DNA of 64,000 nt from Rhodocytophaga rosea (GCF_010119975.1 NZ_CP048222.1:806001-870000), one strand, 5' to 3'. Shown: positions 36,374 through 46,022, counted from the stretch's first letter. Program-made: numbers and translations. Notes: a model not told the origin generated them from the letters alone.

Positions 36374-37507
36374 ATGAGGTTTAAATTTATAGTTTTTAGT
36401 ATTGTACTTTTTTACATACTATTGATAGGTACTTACGCTCAGGTAGCCTCTGAAACAGATGAGCCCATTCAAACTGGCCCCTATCCTCTGACTATTCCTC
36501 ATAAGTTTGGTCCAGGATTTAAAATTCCTGAAAATAACCCTTTGACATATGAAGGCATTGCCTTAGGCAGAATGCTTTTTTATGAAAAAAAACTATCCAG
36601 AGATAACTCTATCTCATGTGGGACCTGCCATCAGCAAAGGCTTGCATTTACGGATGGGAAAGCTTTTTCCCACGGCGTTCACGGCAAACAGGGACGAAGA
36701 AGTTCAATGTCGCTGGCTAACCTGCTATGGAAATTTAAATTTTTCTGGGATGGAAGGGTATCTACTCTGGAAGAGCAGGCATTAATCCCTATTCAGGATA
36801 CGCTGGAAATGAACCTGCCGCTTGATGAGGCTGTAGCTAAACTGCAAAATACGGCTGAATACCCGGCTCAATTCAAAATGGTATTTGGAACCGACCAGAT
36901 TACTGCTGAAAATATAGCCAAAGCATTGGCTCAGTTTGAACGAATTCTTATCTCTTCCGATTCCAGATATGATAAATTTTTGCGGGGTGAACTTGAATTG
37001 ACAGAGCAAGAAAAACTGGGAATGAATTTATTTATGACCCATCCCGAGCCTGCTAATAAATTAAGAGGCGCTAATTGTGGAGATTGTCATGGAACCTATA
37101 AAACTTCCATGCATGGCATACATAATAATGGACTGGATATAGAACCGAAAGACAAAGGCAGAGAGTTAGTAACGGGTAAAGAAACAGATCGGGGCAAGTT
37201 TAGGGCTCCTTCTCTACGCAATATCGCTTTAACAGCTCCTTATATGCATGATGGCCGCTTTAAAACCCTGGAAGAAGTACTAGATCATTATAATGAACAT
37301 ATTCAATCCAGTGCAACTCTGGACCCACTTATTATAGAGGCCACCAATCAGGTAGGAGGCGCCACCCTCTTATTAGAACCAGAGGAGAAAAAGGCCGTGC
37401 TTGCTTTTCTTTATACCCTCACAGATTCTACTTTTATAACCGATAAGCGGTTTTCTGATCCCTATTTGAAAGAGGTTTCTGCAAACAATAAAAAGAAAAA
37501 AAAGTAA
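36374..37507 (+). CDS. Di-heme cytochrome c peroxidase (MauG/CCP family)
   Basis: 377 aa with a signal peptide to about residue 22 (TYA-QVA). Two c-type haem sites: CGTCH at 82-86 and CGDCH at 235-239, with a distal Met in APYMHDG (M291). The conserved LGRMLFYEKKLSRDNSISCGTCH opening is diagnostic. It reduces hydrogen peroxide (or performs MauG-like oxidations) in the periplasm using electrons from small cytochromes. A Lys-rich tail (NNKKKKK) closes it. The gene downstream encodes a secreted sugar dehydrogenase-like protein on the same strand, 415 bp away, so linkage is by theme rather than by operon. Confidence 0.94.
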   Translation: MRFKFIVFSIVLFYILLIGTYAQVASETDEPIQTGPYPLTIPHKFGPGFKIPENNPLTYEGIALGRMLFYEKKLSRDNSISCGTCHQQRLAFTDGKAFSHGVHGKQGRRSSMSLANLLWKFKFFWDGRVSTLEEQALIPIQDTLEMNLPLDEAVAKLQNTAEYPAQFKMVFGTDQITAENIAKALAQFERILISSDSRYDKFLRGELELTEQEKLGMNLFMTHPEPANKLRGANCGDCHGTYKTSMHGIHNNGLDIEPKDKGRELVTGKETDRGKFRAPSLRNIALTAPYMHDGRFKTLEEVLDHYNEHIQSSATLDPLIIEATNQVGGATLLLEPEEKKAVLAFLYTLTDSTFITDKRFSDPYLKEVSANNKKKKK

Positions 37508-37922
37508 AACAAATAGAATATTATTTTTGTGTCTACGTTCGCTCTAAAGTATCGTTTTTCTACTCATTCATCTTATTTTCTACTATATTATAAGCTATTC
37601 AGATTATAAAAAATAACTTCCTAAAATTTAGAAATCTTTTAAAATATTTCTAACCGGGCAACTGCAACTCTTTCTCCAGATCTGTTTTTATTGCTTACTT
37701 TTAACGCTGATAATGGTATATTAGCAAAAGCTAACCGGCTGATATTCATTGATAATTTATATTTATTATTCAATTCAGAAAGCAAATTTGCAAATTATTG
37801 CTTCAGTGTCTTCTTATTGTTATATTTTCCCGCATCTAAAAAATACGCAATTTTAGGTATTTTATTATAACATTTCAGATCGTATCTTTCCCCGAATTTA
37901 GTTCTACTACCACCAAAACTTT
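37508..37922. other. Intergenic, no gene seen
   Basis: 415 bp, AT-rich. It holds the imperfect dyad CCTAAAATTTAGAAATC/ATTTCTAACC near 37620-37655. No coding frame or clear promoter pair was found. Confidence 0.4.
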
Positions 37923-40900
37923 ATGTTTTTTATGTTACGTTTTTACCAAAAGAAACAAACAAAGGAGGTACTCAGAAGTATCTGCCTTTTCTCTTATAAC
38001 AAAGCCATTGACTCTGATCGATTTTGTTATTTAGTTCGATTTTCAAATTTGTTCCCCTCCTTTCAACAGGTAGCCCTTTCTCTGGTTTGTTTACTATGCT
38101 GGACACTAACTCTTACCAGTGTGTATGGTCAAACGCCCCCCAGTGGATTTTCTAATACTTTATTATCTTCCGGATGGAATGAGGCAGTGGGCATGACTTT
38201 CAGCAAAGATGGCAGCAAACTCTTTGTTTGGGAAAGAGCAGGTAAAGTATGGGTAGTAGAAGGCGGACAAAAAAAGCTATTACTGGATATTAGCCCCGAA
38301 GTGGGAGGCTGGCATGACCATGGCTTACTTGGCTTTGCCTTACATCCTCAGTTCGAAACCAACGGTTATTTTTATGTCCTGTATCTGGTAGACCGCCATC
38401 ATCTTTTATACGCTGGTACTGCCACTTACAATGCTGCCACCGACTTATATTTTACAGCTACTATAGGCAGGCTTACCCGCTACACTGCTACTAAAACGGC
38501 TACCGGCTATAGCACCTCCAACCGTAAGATCCTGATTGGCGCTACTAAATCTACCGGAATTCCCTCTTTAAGCCGGACACATGGAGTAGGCTCCCTGGTA
38601 TTTGGTACCGATGGCACTTTACTTGTTTCAACAGGCGATGGGGCATCCCCATCAGCCACCGATATTGGAGGCTCTGTTGGGGGTAGTTATGCCACTCAGG
38701 GGTTATCTGACGGGATTATTACGGCTAAAGAAAATGTGGGTGCTTTCCGCTCACAGATCCTGGATGGCATGAATGGAAAAATCCTCAGAATCGATGCTGA
38801 AACCGGAGCCGGAATTCCCAGCAATCCCTTCTATGATCCTACTAAACCTAACTCAGCTAAATCTAAAGTATGGGCTATGGGCCTGAGAAATCCTTTTCGT
38901 ACCCTACTGAAACCAGGTACAGGCAGCCATAATCCCGATGATGGCGATCCAGGTGTACTCTATGTGGGCGATGTGGGCTGGAATATATTTGAAGAACTCA
39001 ATGTAGTGGATAAACCGGGTTTGAATTTTGGCTGGCCTATTTATGAAGGTCTGGAGGCACATTCGGACCCCAACTGGCCTTCGTATGCCGTGCAGACTGT
39101 AGAAAATCAGTTTGCCCCTAATCCACTCTATGGGGTAAATGGCTGCACCAGGCAATATTTCCGTTTCAATGAACTGCTCAAGCAGGCTACCCCAACCGGA
39201 ACAGCTACTTTTACTAATCCTTGCAATAGCTCACAAACCATTCCTTCCACTATTCCTAAATTTGTCCATACACGCCCGGTACTGGATTGGAAACATGGAA
39301 CGGTTCTGGCCAGAACCGGCACCTTTTCAGGAAGCACAGCCACTGTAACCAATGTAGGTGCAAGTGGTTCACCCATCTCAGGGAGTATGTTCAAGGGTAA
39401 TTCTTCTACAGGAGGTGTATTCTATACCGGAGATGACTTTCCGGCAGCCTACAAAAACACGTATTTTCATGGAGACTATGTGGGAGGATGGATCAAGAAT
39501 ATGCCTGTGAATGCTTCCCATAAACCAACGGCTGTAAAAAACTTTATCGATAGTGGTGCTATTGTGGTGTACATGGCCACTCATCCTATAGATGGAGGGT
39601 TATATTATGTCAATTTTGGATCAGAGATCAGAAAGATAACTTCTACCAACAATCAGCCTCCTACTGCTGTAGCTACCGTAAATAAAACCTTTGGCACCAG
39701 TCCCCTGACCGTGCAATTTACCGGCAGCAATTCTACTGATCCGGAAGCCATACCTTTAACCTATGAATGGAACTTTGGAGATGGTTCTGCTGTAAGCACC
39801 CAGCCCAATCCCAGCCATACTTTTACAGCCACAGCAGGAGTACCTACGAAGTTTACGGTTACCCTGAAAGTAAAAGATAATTTATCTACCTCTCAGACCA
39901 CGCTTGTGATTTCTGTGAACAACACCCCTCCGGTCGTTACCATTACTTCTCCGGTTAATAATACCTTATATCCTGTAACACAGGAATCTACCTATAATTT
40001 GAGAGCCACGGTTACGGATGCAGAGCACACAGCTACACAATTAAAATATGAGTGGCAAACCACTTTGTATCATGAAGACCATATGCATCCTGAACCAATT
40101 GATACTAAGGTTCAAACTACTACCACGATCGATCCCTTAGGTTGTGACGGGCAAAGTTATTTCTACCTGATCGCTCTGAAAGTAACCGATGGTGCAGGGC
40201 TTTCAACTACCAAAGAGGTAAAACTATTTCCTAATTGCGGAGGCACAAACGATCCACCCACTGTCATTTTGACGGCTCCTGTAAACAATGCCACCTTTAC
40301 TGCTCCTACCAGTATTGTGATGGAGGCTTCAGCTTCTGATGGAGATGGAGCCATCAGTAAGGTAGAGTTTTACAATGGAGCTACAAAGTTAGGTGAGGAT
40401 GTAACCAGCCCGTATGAGTTTAACTGGAGTAATGTGGGAGCAGGCACTTATAAACTGACTGCCAAAGCCATAGATAATCAGAATTTAGCCGCTACTTCTT
40501 CGATTGTGACTGTAACAGTCAATGCCGTATCCACCCAGCTTCCTGCTCCCTGGCAGCATCAGGACATAGGCACTGTTCCCATTGCCGGAAGTGCTTCTTA
40601 TGCCAATGGCATCTTTACTGTTAAAAGCTCAGGTTTCGACTTCTGGACTGCACCCGATGCCTTCCATTATGTCTATCAGCCTGTTTCAGGTAATACAACC
40701 ATCATTGCCAAAGTAAATAGCCTTGAGAAAACAGATGCCAATGCCTTAGCCGGGGTGATGATCCGGGAAAACCTGACAGCTAGTTCCTCCTTTGCTACTA
40801 CGGTTGTCAATCCGGGGGGCACTTTGCTCACCTCCAGACAAGGAACAGGCAAACCGGCTTATGTATGGAGAAGTGGAACAGCTCCCAGATGGCTGAAACT

Positions 40901-42494
40901 GGTCAGAAGTGGCAATACCTTTACTTCCTCTTTTTCAGCCGATGGCAACACCTGGACAACGATCGGAAGTGTATCGCTCACCATGGGAAGCAGTGTCTAT
41001 GTAGGATTAGCGCTTACTTCTCACAACAATACACTGCTCAACACTTCTACCTTCTCTAATGTATCTGTCATTACCTCGGCTAATCAACCTCCGGTCGTAA
41101 GCCTAACCTCTCCTGTAAACAATACTGCTTTTACAGCACCAGCCAGTATTCCAATAAAAGCAACGGCCAGTGATGGAGATGGAGCCATCAGTAAGGTAGA
41201 GTTTTACAATGGAGCTACTAAACTGGGTGAGGATGTAACCAGCCCGTATGAGTTTAACTGGAGTAATGTGGGAGCAGGAAGTTATCAACTAACAGCCAAA
41301 GCGATTGATAACCTGAATGCATCAACTACTTCGGCTATTGTAAACGTAAGTGTTACCACTTCAACAAATCAACCTCCGGTAGTAAGCCTAACCTCTCCTG
41401 TAAATAATGCTTCTTACACAGCACCAGCCAGCATCCCCATAAAAGCTACAGCCAGTGATGCGGGTGGAAGTGTAAGCAAAGTAGAGTTTTACAATGGCGC
41501 TACAAAGTTAGGCGAGGATGTAACCAGTCCGTATGAGTTTAACTGGAGTAATGTGGGGGCAGGCACTTATAAACTGACTGCCAAAGCCATAGATAATCAG
41601 AATTTAGCAGCTACTTCTTCGATTGTGACTGTAACAGTCAATGCCGTATCCACCCAGCTTCCTGCTCCCTGGCAGCATCAGGACATAGGCACTGTTCCCA
41701 TTGCCGGAAGTGCTTCTTATGCCAATGGCATCTTTACTGTTAAAAGCTCAGGCTTCGACTTCTGGACTGCACCCGATGCCTTCCATTATGTCTATCAGCC
41801 TGTTTCAGGTAATACAACCATCATTGCCAAAGTAAATAGCCTTGAGAAAACAGATGCCAATGCCTTAGCCGGGGTGATGATCCGGGAAAACCTGACAGCT
41901 AGTTCCTCCTTTGCAACCACGGTTGTCAATCCCGGGGGCACTTTGCTCACCTCCAGACAAGGAACAGGCAAGCCGGCTTATGTATGGAGAAGTGGAACAG
42001 CTCCCAGATGGCTAAAACTGGTCAGAAGTGGCAACACCTTTACTTCTTCTTTTTCAGCCGATGGCAACACCTGGACAACGATCGGAAGTGTATCGCTCAC
42101 CATGGGAAGCAGTGGCTATGTAGGATTAGCGCTTACTTCTCACAACAATACACTGCTCAATACCTCTACCTTCTCTAATGTGAGTGTCACTACTTCAACA
42201 ATTGCAAGGATGAGTTCAGATGAAGACCTATCAAATTCTACGTTGCAAGTGTATCCAAATCCTTTCTCTCTACCAGCCACAATTGTATTTAGTGTCCCTT
42301 TTAGTCAGGAGGCAAGAGTACAGCTATATGATACAAAAGGAATTGTACAACAAAGCTTATTTTCAGGAAAAGCGGAAGGAGGCAAAACTTACCAAATAAG
42401 TTTACAAGGTAATGACCTTTCAAATGGACTTTACATTATTAGGTTAATGACTACTCAGGGAAGTATTCATCGAAAAGTAAGCTTACTTAAGTAA
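37923..42494 (+). CDS. T9SS-secreted sugar-dehydrogenase-like multidomain protein
   Basis: 1523 aa. The N-terminus has a long basic region before the hydrophobic signal (FQQVALSLVCLLCWTLTLT, cleavage near residue 69). A PQQ-dependent glucose/sorbosone dehydrogenase-like beta-propeller follows (about 75-570; WHDHGLLGFALHPQF, LRNPFRTL, NFGWPIYEG). Next are a PKD domain (about 580-665; YEWNFGDGSAV), an Ig-like domain, then Ig-like domains (SKVEFYNGATKLGEDVTSPY) in three copies and a concanavalin-like (DUF1349-type) domain in two copies. A T9SS type A sorting domain (LQVYPNPFS, YIIRLMT) spans the last 80 residues. It should oxidise sugars at the surface while held to glycans by the accessory domains (inference). 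Confidence 0.92.
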   Translation: MFFMLRFYQKKQTKEVLRSICLFSYNKAIDSDRFCYLVRFSNLFPSFQQVALSLVCLLCWTLTLTSVYGQTPPSGFSNTLLSSGWNEAVGMTFSKDGSKLFVWERAGKVWVVEGGQKKLLLDISPEVGGWHDHGLLGFALHPQFETNGYFYVLYLVDRHHLLYAGTATYNAATDLYFTATIGRLTRYTATKTATGYSTSNRKILIGATKSTGIPSLSRTHGVGSLVFGTDGTLLVSTGDGASPSATDIGGSVGGSYATQGLSDGIITAKENVGAFRSQILDGMNGKILRIDAETGAGIPSNPFYDPTKPNSAKSKVWAMGLRNPFRTLLKPGTGSHNPDDGDPGVLYVGDVGWNIFEELNVVDKPGLNFGWPIYEGLEAHSDPNWPSYAVQTVENQFAPNPLYGVNGCTRQYFRFNELLKQATPTGTATFTNPCNSSQTIPSTIPKFVHTRPVLDWKHGTVLARTGTFSGSTATVTNVGASGSPISGSMFKGNSSTGGVFYTGDDFPAAYKNTYFHGDYVGGWIKNMPVNASHKPTAVKNFIDSGAIVVYMATHPIDGGLYYVNFGSEIRKITSTNNQPPTAVATVNKTFGTSPLTVQFTGSNSTDPEAIPLTYEWNFGDGSAVSTQPNPSHTFTATAGVPTKFTVTLKVKDNLSTSQTTLVISVNNTPPVVTITSPVNNTLYPVTQESTYNLRATVTDAEHTATQLKYEWQTTLYHEDHMHPEPIDTKVQTTTTIDPLGCDGQSYFYLIALKVTDGAGLSTTKEVKLFPNCGGTNDPPTVILTAPVNNATFTAPTSIVMEASASDGDGAISKVEFYNGATKLGEDVTSPYEFNWSNVGAGTYKLTAKAIDNQNLAATSSIVTVTVNAVSTQLPAPWQHQDIGTVPIAGSASYANGIFTVKSSGFDFWTAPDAFHYVYQPVSGNTTIIAKVNSLEKTDANALAGVMIRENLTASSSFATTVVNPGGTLLTSRQGTGKPAYVWRSGTAPRWLKLVRSGNTFTSSFSADGNTWTTIGSVSLTMGSSVYVGLALTSHNNTLLNTSTFSNVSVITSANQPPVVSLTSPVNNTAFTAPASIPIKATASDGDGAISKVEFYNGATKLGEDVTSPYEFNWSNVGAGSYQLTAKAIDNLNASTTSAIVNVSVTTSTNQPPVVSLTSPVNNASYTAPASIPIKATASDAGGSVSKVEFYNGATKLGEDVTSPYEFNWSNVGAGTYKLTAKAIDNQNLAATSSIVTVTVNAVSTQLPAPWQHQDIGTVPIAGSASYANGIFTVKSSGFDFWTAPDAFHYVYQPVSGNTTIIAKVNSLEKTDANALAGVMIRENLTASSSFATTVVNPGGTLLTSRQGTGKPAYVWRSGTAPRWLKLVRSGNTFTSSFSADGNTWTTIGSVSLTMGSSGYVGLALTSHNNTLLNTSTFSNVSVTTSTIARMSSDEDLSNSTLQVYPNPFSLPATIVFSVPFSQEARVQLYDTKGIVQQSLFSGKAEGGKTYQISLQGNDLSNGLYIIRLMTTQGSIHRKVSLLK
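40364..41063 (+). repeat. Internal duplication, copy 1
   Basis: About 700 bp encoding an Ig-like half, linker and DUF1349-type domain; nearly identical to 41483-42182, offset exactly 1119 bp (373 codons). About a dozen base differences by eye, many silent. Confidence 0.92.
41483..42182 (+). repeat. Internal duplication, copy 2
   Basis: The second copy of 40364-41063. A third, partial copy of only the Ig-like part lies at about 41172-41280. The extent of near-identity implies recent duplication or gene conversion. Confidence 0.92.
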
Positions 42495-42547
42495 GCTGTA
42501 GAAAGAAGTGAGTAATAAATAATTTGGGTAAGGACTCAGTTAAAATG

Positions 42548-42580
42548 AAAAGGGGTATAGATTAGTCTATGCCCCTTTTT
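42548..42580 (+). terminator. Terminator of the T9SS protein gene (hairpin 1)
   Basis: AAAAGGGGTATAGA (42548-42561) pairs with TCTATGCCCCTTTT (42566-42579) with a 4-nt loop. Followed by T; 53 bp past the stop. Confidence 0.85.
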
Positions 42581-42788
42581 ATATGGTTGAATTCATTGCT
42601 GGTTAAAATGCTTTGCTAGCATATGTCTCTTGGCAGGTAGGCTATATGCATTTAGGTTATCTGCTTTTTGTTATTTTTCACTAAGCCTAATATAGTAACA
42701 ACAAAAGGTAAATCTCTTACGTAGGAATTTATAAGAGTTAAATTACATTGGGTAATATAAATTACATTAGGTAAAAGTGAAGTAGAAG
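42581..42788. other. Spacer before hairpin 2, no gene
   Basis: No coding frame. It contains a recurring motif, ACATTGGGTAA and ACATTAGGTAA near 42746-42774, also seen as AATTTGGGTAAGG before hairpin 1 and AATTTGGGTGAG before hairpin 4. This suggests that the spacer-plus-hairpin units are related. Confidence 0.45.
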
Positions 42789-42821
42789 AAAAGGATATTG
42801 GCTAAACCAATATCCTTTTTT
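42789..42821 (+). terminator. Terminator-like hairpin 2
   Basis: Perfect 13-bp stem AAAAGGATATTGG / CCAATATCCTTTT with 5-nt loop CTAAA and T-run. No gene precedes it. Confidence 0.8.
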
Positions 42822-42918
42822 CATGTTTGCATTTTTGAGTTTTTCACTGAAGGAAACACTAAAAACGTTTTATCGTAAAGCCTGCTTTCAAAAGTTTACA
42901 GCATACTTATCCATAAGT

Positions 42919-42952
42919 AAAAAGGGTAAACATTATATGTCTACCCTTTTTT
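42919..42952 (+). terminator. Terminator-like hairpin 3
   Basis: AAAAAGGGTA (42919-42928) / TACCCTTTTT (42942-42951), with a CAT/ATG inner pairing. A 52-codon frame (42823 on) runs through it and is probably chance. Confidence 0.75.
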
Positions 42953-43085
42953 ATCTTAATAAAAGCTTAACAAACAAATAACTTGCAAATACAGATTGAA
43001 AAAACGATTGGCGTAAACTTACAAAGAATTGAATTTGGGTGAGAATTCTTTTTAATCCAAGGCAACTTAGAATAGTATCAAAAAC

Positions 43086-43128
43086 AGGTATGATGACCAA
43101 AGATAGGTTAATGTCATACCTCTTTTTT
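43086..43128 (+). terminator. Terminator-like hairpin 4
   Basis: AGGTATGA (43086-43093) / TCATACCT (43114-43121) with inner TGACC/GGTTA pairing and a T-run to 43128. Confidence 0.7.
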
Positions 43129-43178
43129 AACCTTAAACTCTCTACAGGAATAGTTAAGAAAAATGAAGCCAACTAACC

Positions 43179-43211
43179 AAAAAGGGTGTGCATAGTGTGC
43201 AAGCCCTTTTT
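43179..43211 (+). terminator. Terminator-like hairpin 5
   Basis: AAAAAGGG (43179-43186) / CCCTTTTT (43204-43211) with an inner TGCA/TGCA pair. The A-rich 5' arm would make it work in both directions, as with hairpins 1-3. Confidence 0.7.
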
Positions 43212-43375
43212 ATTTGATAGTTCTGCTAAATATAATGTAGTGTATTGTATTTTATGCTGTTTTCATTGTAATAGCGTAATCCACTATATATGCCCCGTTA
43301 CACCGTTACCCTGCTTATACCCAATTAAGAACAGAATACTAACTAAAAAGATAAGTTTGCTTTACATAACAATAA

Positions 43376-43408
43376 AAAACCTTCTAATTTTTTAAATCAG
43401 AAGGTTTT
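43376..43408 (-). terminator. Terminator of tRNA-Arg
   Basis: AAAACCTTCT (43376-43385) / AGAAGGTTTT (43399-43408); the minus strand continues in T. It is directly downstream of the tRNA-Arg 3' end. Confidence 0.85.
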
Positions 43409-43411
43409 CAG

Positions 43412-43483
43412 TGACTCTATAGGGATTCGAACCCCAATCAACAGAACCGGAATCTGTTATGTTATCCATTACACCATAGAGCC
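43412..43483 (-). tRNA. tRNA-Arg (anticodon CCG)
   Basis: 72 nt, complete cloverleaf. Acceptor GGCTCTA/TAGAGTC (one G-U), D stem GTGT/ACAT, anticodon stem ACAGA/TCTGT around TTCCGGT, T stem TGGGG/CCCTA around TTCGAAT, discriminator A. It reads CGG codons. CCA is not encoded. Flanked by its own promoter and terminator. tRNA genes are common integration points, but no integrase is seen here. Confidence 0.94.
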
Positions 43484-43497
43484 AGGCACTATGAGGG

Positions 43498-43528
43498 CAA
43501 AAATAGAGAATGTAAATGGATTTTAAAA
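43498..43528 (-). promoter_or_regulatory. Promoter of tRNA-Arg
   Basis: On the minus strand TTTT (43525-43528), 19-bp spacer, TATTTTTG (43498-43505). The -7 box is exact and the -33 box has one mismatch. Confidence 0.65.
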
Positions 43529-43675
43529 CTGCTGCTTTATTTTTTCTGATAGCCTACTTTCCGAAAAAAATTGTTGTTCTACTTTTCCAGCAGCCTTGCG
43601 AATAGTGGATAGAAATGAGTCAGCCATAATAGTCTTTGGAGATCCATCACTCATCACAAGTAATATAAATTCCAT
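43523..43675 (-). CDS. Short open frame, possible 50-aa protein
   Basis: ATG at 43675 to TAA at 43523. The translation (MEFILLVMSDGSPKTIMADS, then a basic amphipathic region ending KIKQQF) has a believable composition but no family. Its end overlaps the tRNA-Arg promoter. It could be a small gene, a remnant, or chance. Confidence 0.3.
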   Translation of the reverse strand: MEFILLVMSDGSPKTIMADSFLSTIRKAAGKVEQQFFSESRLSEKIKQQF

Positions 43676-43759
43676 TATAAGTTATGGATCAAAGAATGTA
43701 GCTTATTGTAAATAAGCACCTTATCAAATTTAACGACTATTATTGCTACTATATAACAA

Positions 43760-44596
43760 TTATATATTCAAATTTCGCTCAATCCATTCTTTCAGCATTT
43801 GCCGGTTGGTGCGGCCATATACTACTACTACGTGCTCATACAACTGGTCGATCAAACTTTCTTCGGAAAGCTGCTGGTTTTTCAGAATACTAATCATGCC
43901 TTGTAATTCTTTTTTTAACTGAACTTCCGGCAGAAATACAGGGCGCATGGTAGTTATCTTCAGTGGACTGGTTCTGGCGTTAAAATAATAGATATCTACT
44001 TTACCAGCTTCTTCCGGACTAATTACCTGATCTTTTATTGTATACAGCGATTTCCTGTCGAAAATGAGTGTATCGCCGGTATGTGCGATACGTTTGCTGT
44101 AATCAGTACCATTATATACATATTTATACACAAAATATTTGCCTCCGCTCATCGGATACTCTCCCCTATCTACCCTAAGTTTGTAAGTATCTCCAATGAA
44201 AACAAAGGTGTTAATGCCAAAAAAGGATTCCAGGTCGTCTATAGCAGGAGTTTCTAAGGCACGGGTGCTTAAATGTTCACCGGCACTGGCAGGCATAAAG
44301 AGATTTTTTACAAAACGCCAGTATTCACTTAAGGGAGCATCTGCTTTTCCGGCTTTGTCAGCGGTAGGTTTATCCAGTAAAAAGCGCCCTTTTGCTGTAC
44401 TATACACCACTACCCTGGCATCAGGAGTTTGATAGATAAGTTCATCACTTGGTTTGAGTTGATCTTGTAGTTTTAATGCCTGCTTTGTTTTTTTGTTAAT
44501 TACTGTTCCTTTCACATGCACTACATGATATATTTCTTCTTTCTGTTGAAATAGCAGGCTTGTAAACAATATCCATATAATCAAACTTAATTTCAT
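43760..44596 (-). CDS. Secreted protein of unknown function (278 aa)
   Basis: Begins with a hydrophobic signal (KLSLIIWILFTSLLF). The mature part opens with HVVHVKGTVINKKTKQALK and later YQTPDARVVVYSTAKGRFLL, a beta-rich pattern like a single-copy regulatory sandwich. The C-terminal 70 residues are helical (LKKELQGMISILKNQQLSEE ... WIERNLNI). No family was recognised. It is transcribed divergently from the TIGR03032-like gene. A link to the caspase operon 4 kb away is possible only by analogy. Confidence 0.7.
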   Translation of the reverse strand: MKLSLIIWILFTSLLFQQKEEIYHVVHVKGTVINKKTKQALKLQDQLKPSDELIYQTPDARVVVYSTAKGRFLLDKPTADKAGKADAPLSEYWRFVKNLFMPASAGEHLSTRALETPAIDDLESFFGINTFVFIGDTYKLRVDRGEYPMSGGKYFVYKYVYNGTDYSKRIAHTGDTLIFDRKSLYTIKDQVISPEEAGKVDIYYFNARTSPLKITTMRPVFLPEVQLKKELQGMISILKNQQLSEESLIDQLYEHVVVVYGRTNRQMLKEWIERNLNI

Positions 44597-44905
44597 CAGA
44601 CCAGTAATTTAGATTTTTAGCAGTTAAGGTATTGACACGAGACGAAGGCATTGTATAAATGATGAGAAATATACTCATTTACTTACTAAGATACACCAAG
44701 TGCCTAAGTGAATAAGATAACAGGCGATTAAATACATGTATCAAACTTAAATCTCATACACTCATTCAGCGAATGTACCTCAGTAATCCAGTTTGATAGT
44801 TATTCTTAATTTAAACTTATATATAAAGTAAACCTTTACATTATTAATTTCAGCGGAAACCACAAAAACAGCTTATATTGTACTGAATGATAAATTCATT
44901 AATAA
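44597..44905. other. Divergent intergenic region, no gene seen
   Basis: 309 bp between two divergent genes; promoters expected on both strands. No sigma-A pair with correct spacing was recognised. Confidence 0.4.
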
Positions 44906-45955
44906 ATGACTACCCCTTTTAGTTGTACCTATACTCCTCAGATTTCCGAACTTCTCTGGCAGTTAAACTGCACCTTAGCCATTAGCACTTATCAGGCCGG
45001 AAAAGTAATTCTGGTGAGTGCCGCCGGACCTGAATCACTGGTACAACTTCCGAGAAATTTTGAAAAAGCGATGGGAATGGCCGTTGAAGGCAGTCGCCTG
45101 GCTATTGCTACCAAAGAGGAAGTAATTGTACTGGCCAATGCTCCTGCACTGGCTGGCAGTTATCCACCACAACCGCACACCTATGATGCATTATTTGTTC
45201 CCAGAGCTACCTATTATTGTGGCGAAATTGACCTCCATGACCTGGCCTGGGGAAGTAAAGGGTTATGGGCAGTAAACACCAGGTTTTCTTGTCTTACGCT
45301 CATCAACGAACATTTTAGTTTTGAGCCAGTCTGGCAACCTGCATTTATTTCTGACCTTACTCCAGATGACCGTTGCCACCTCAATGGACTTGCCATGCTA
45401 TACAACGAACCTGATATTGTAACGGCGTTGGGACGTTCTGATGAACCAAAAGGATGGCGGGAAAATGTATTAGAAGGGGGAATAGTAATGCATGTACCAA
45501 CCGGAGAGATTCTGGCCACCCAGTTACCTATGCCCCATTCTCCCAGGTGGTATGACGGAAAATTATATATGCTTTTTTCAGCTACCGGAGAACTGGCTTG
45601 TCTGGATACCAGCAGTGGGAAATACGATAGTATTGCCAGACTTCCGGGTTTTGCCAGAGGAATGGCCAGATACCAGGATTATTTATTTATCGGCTTATCT
45701 AAAATCAGGGAGAATGCGTCTACTTTCAGGAATCTGCCTGTAGCCAGTCAGGAATTGTTTAGCGGGGTGGCCATCGTTCAGCTTTCTACGGGAAAAACAA
45801 TTGGTTTTATCCGCTATGAAAATAGTGTAGAGGAACTATATGACATACAAGTAATTCCCGGTTTCCGCCGTCCCGGATTACTTAATCACATTCGCCCCGA
45901 ACACCGCCTTGCCCTGGTTACACCTACGGATGCTTTCTGGAAAGGTGATGAGTAG
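44906..45955 (+). CDS. TIGR03032 / DUF4915-family protein
   Basis: 349 aa, no signal peptide. The landmarks LAISTYQAGKVILVS, FEKAMGMAVEGSRLAIATKE, DLAWGSKGLWAVNTRFSCL and MPHSPRWYDGKLYMLFSATGEL are typical of TIGR03032, predicted to form a beta-propeller. Family members are often next to TPR or glycosyltransferase genes and are of unknown function. Here the next gene is TPR plus an OGT-like glycosyltransferase. It ends with TAG (DE-stop), showing that TAG is a normal stop in this genome. Confidence 0.88.
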   Translation: MTTPFSCTYTPQISELLWQLNCTLAISTYQAGKVILVSAAGPESLVQLPRNFEKAMGMAVEGSRLAIATKEEVIVLANAPALAGSYPPQPHTYDALFVPRATYYCGEIDLHDLAWGSKGLWAVNTRFSCLTLINEHFSFEPVWQPAFISDLTPDDRCHLNGLAMLYNEPDIVTALGRSDEPKGWRENVLEGGIVMHVPTGEILATQLPMPHSPRWYDGKLYMLFSATGELACLDTSSGKYDSIARLPGFARGMARYQDYLFIGLSKIRENASTFRNLPVASQELFSGVAIVQLSTGKTIGFIRYENSVEELYDIQVIPGFRRPGLLNHIRPEHRLALVTPTDAFWKGDE

Positions 45956-46022
45956 ACGAATAAGTAATTGAAATTTATTGAATTACAGAAGGTCTGACTT
46001 ACAGAGCAAACTTCTAAAGAAA

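Noticed and set aside
42823-42981. 52-codon open frame across hairpin 3
   Set aside because: Runs through a terminator-like stem, Lys/Phe-rich as expected for AT-rich DNA; no sign of selection for coding.
43412-43483. Genomic-island boundary at tRNA-Arg
   Set aside because: No integrase and no direct repeat of the tRNA 3' end was found in the flanks.
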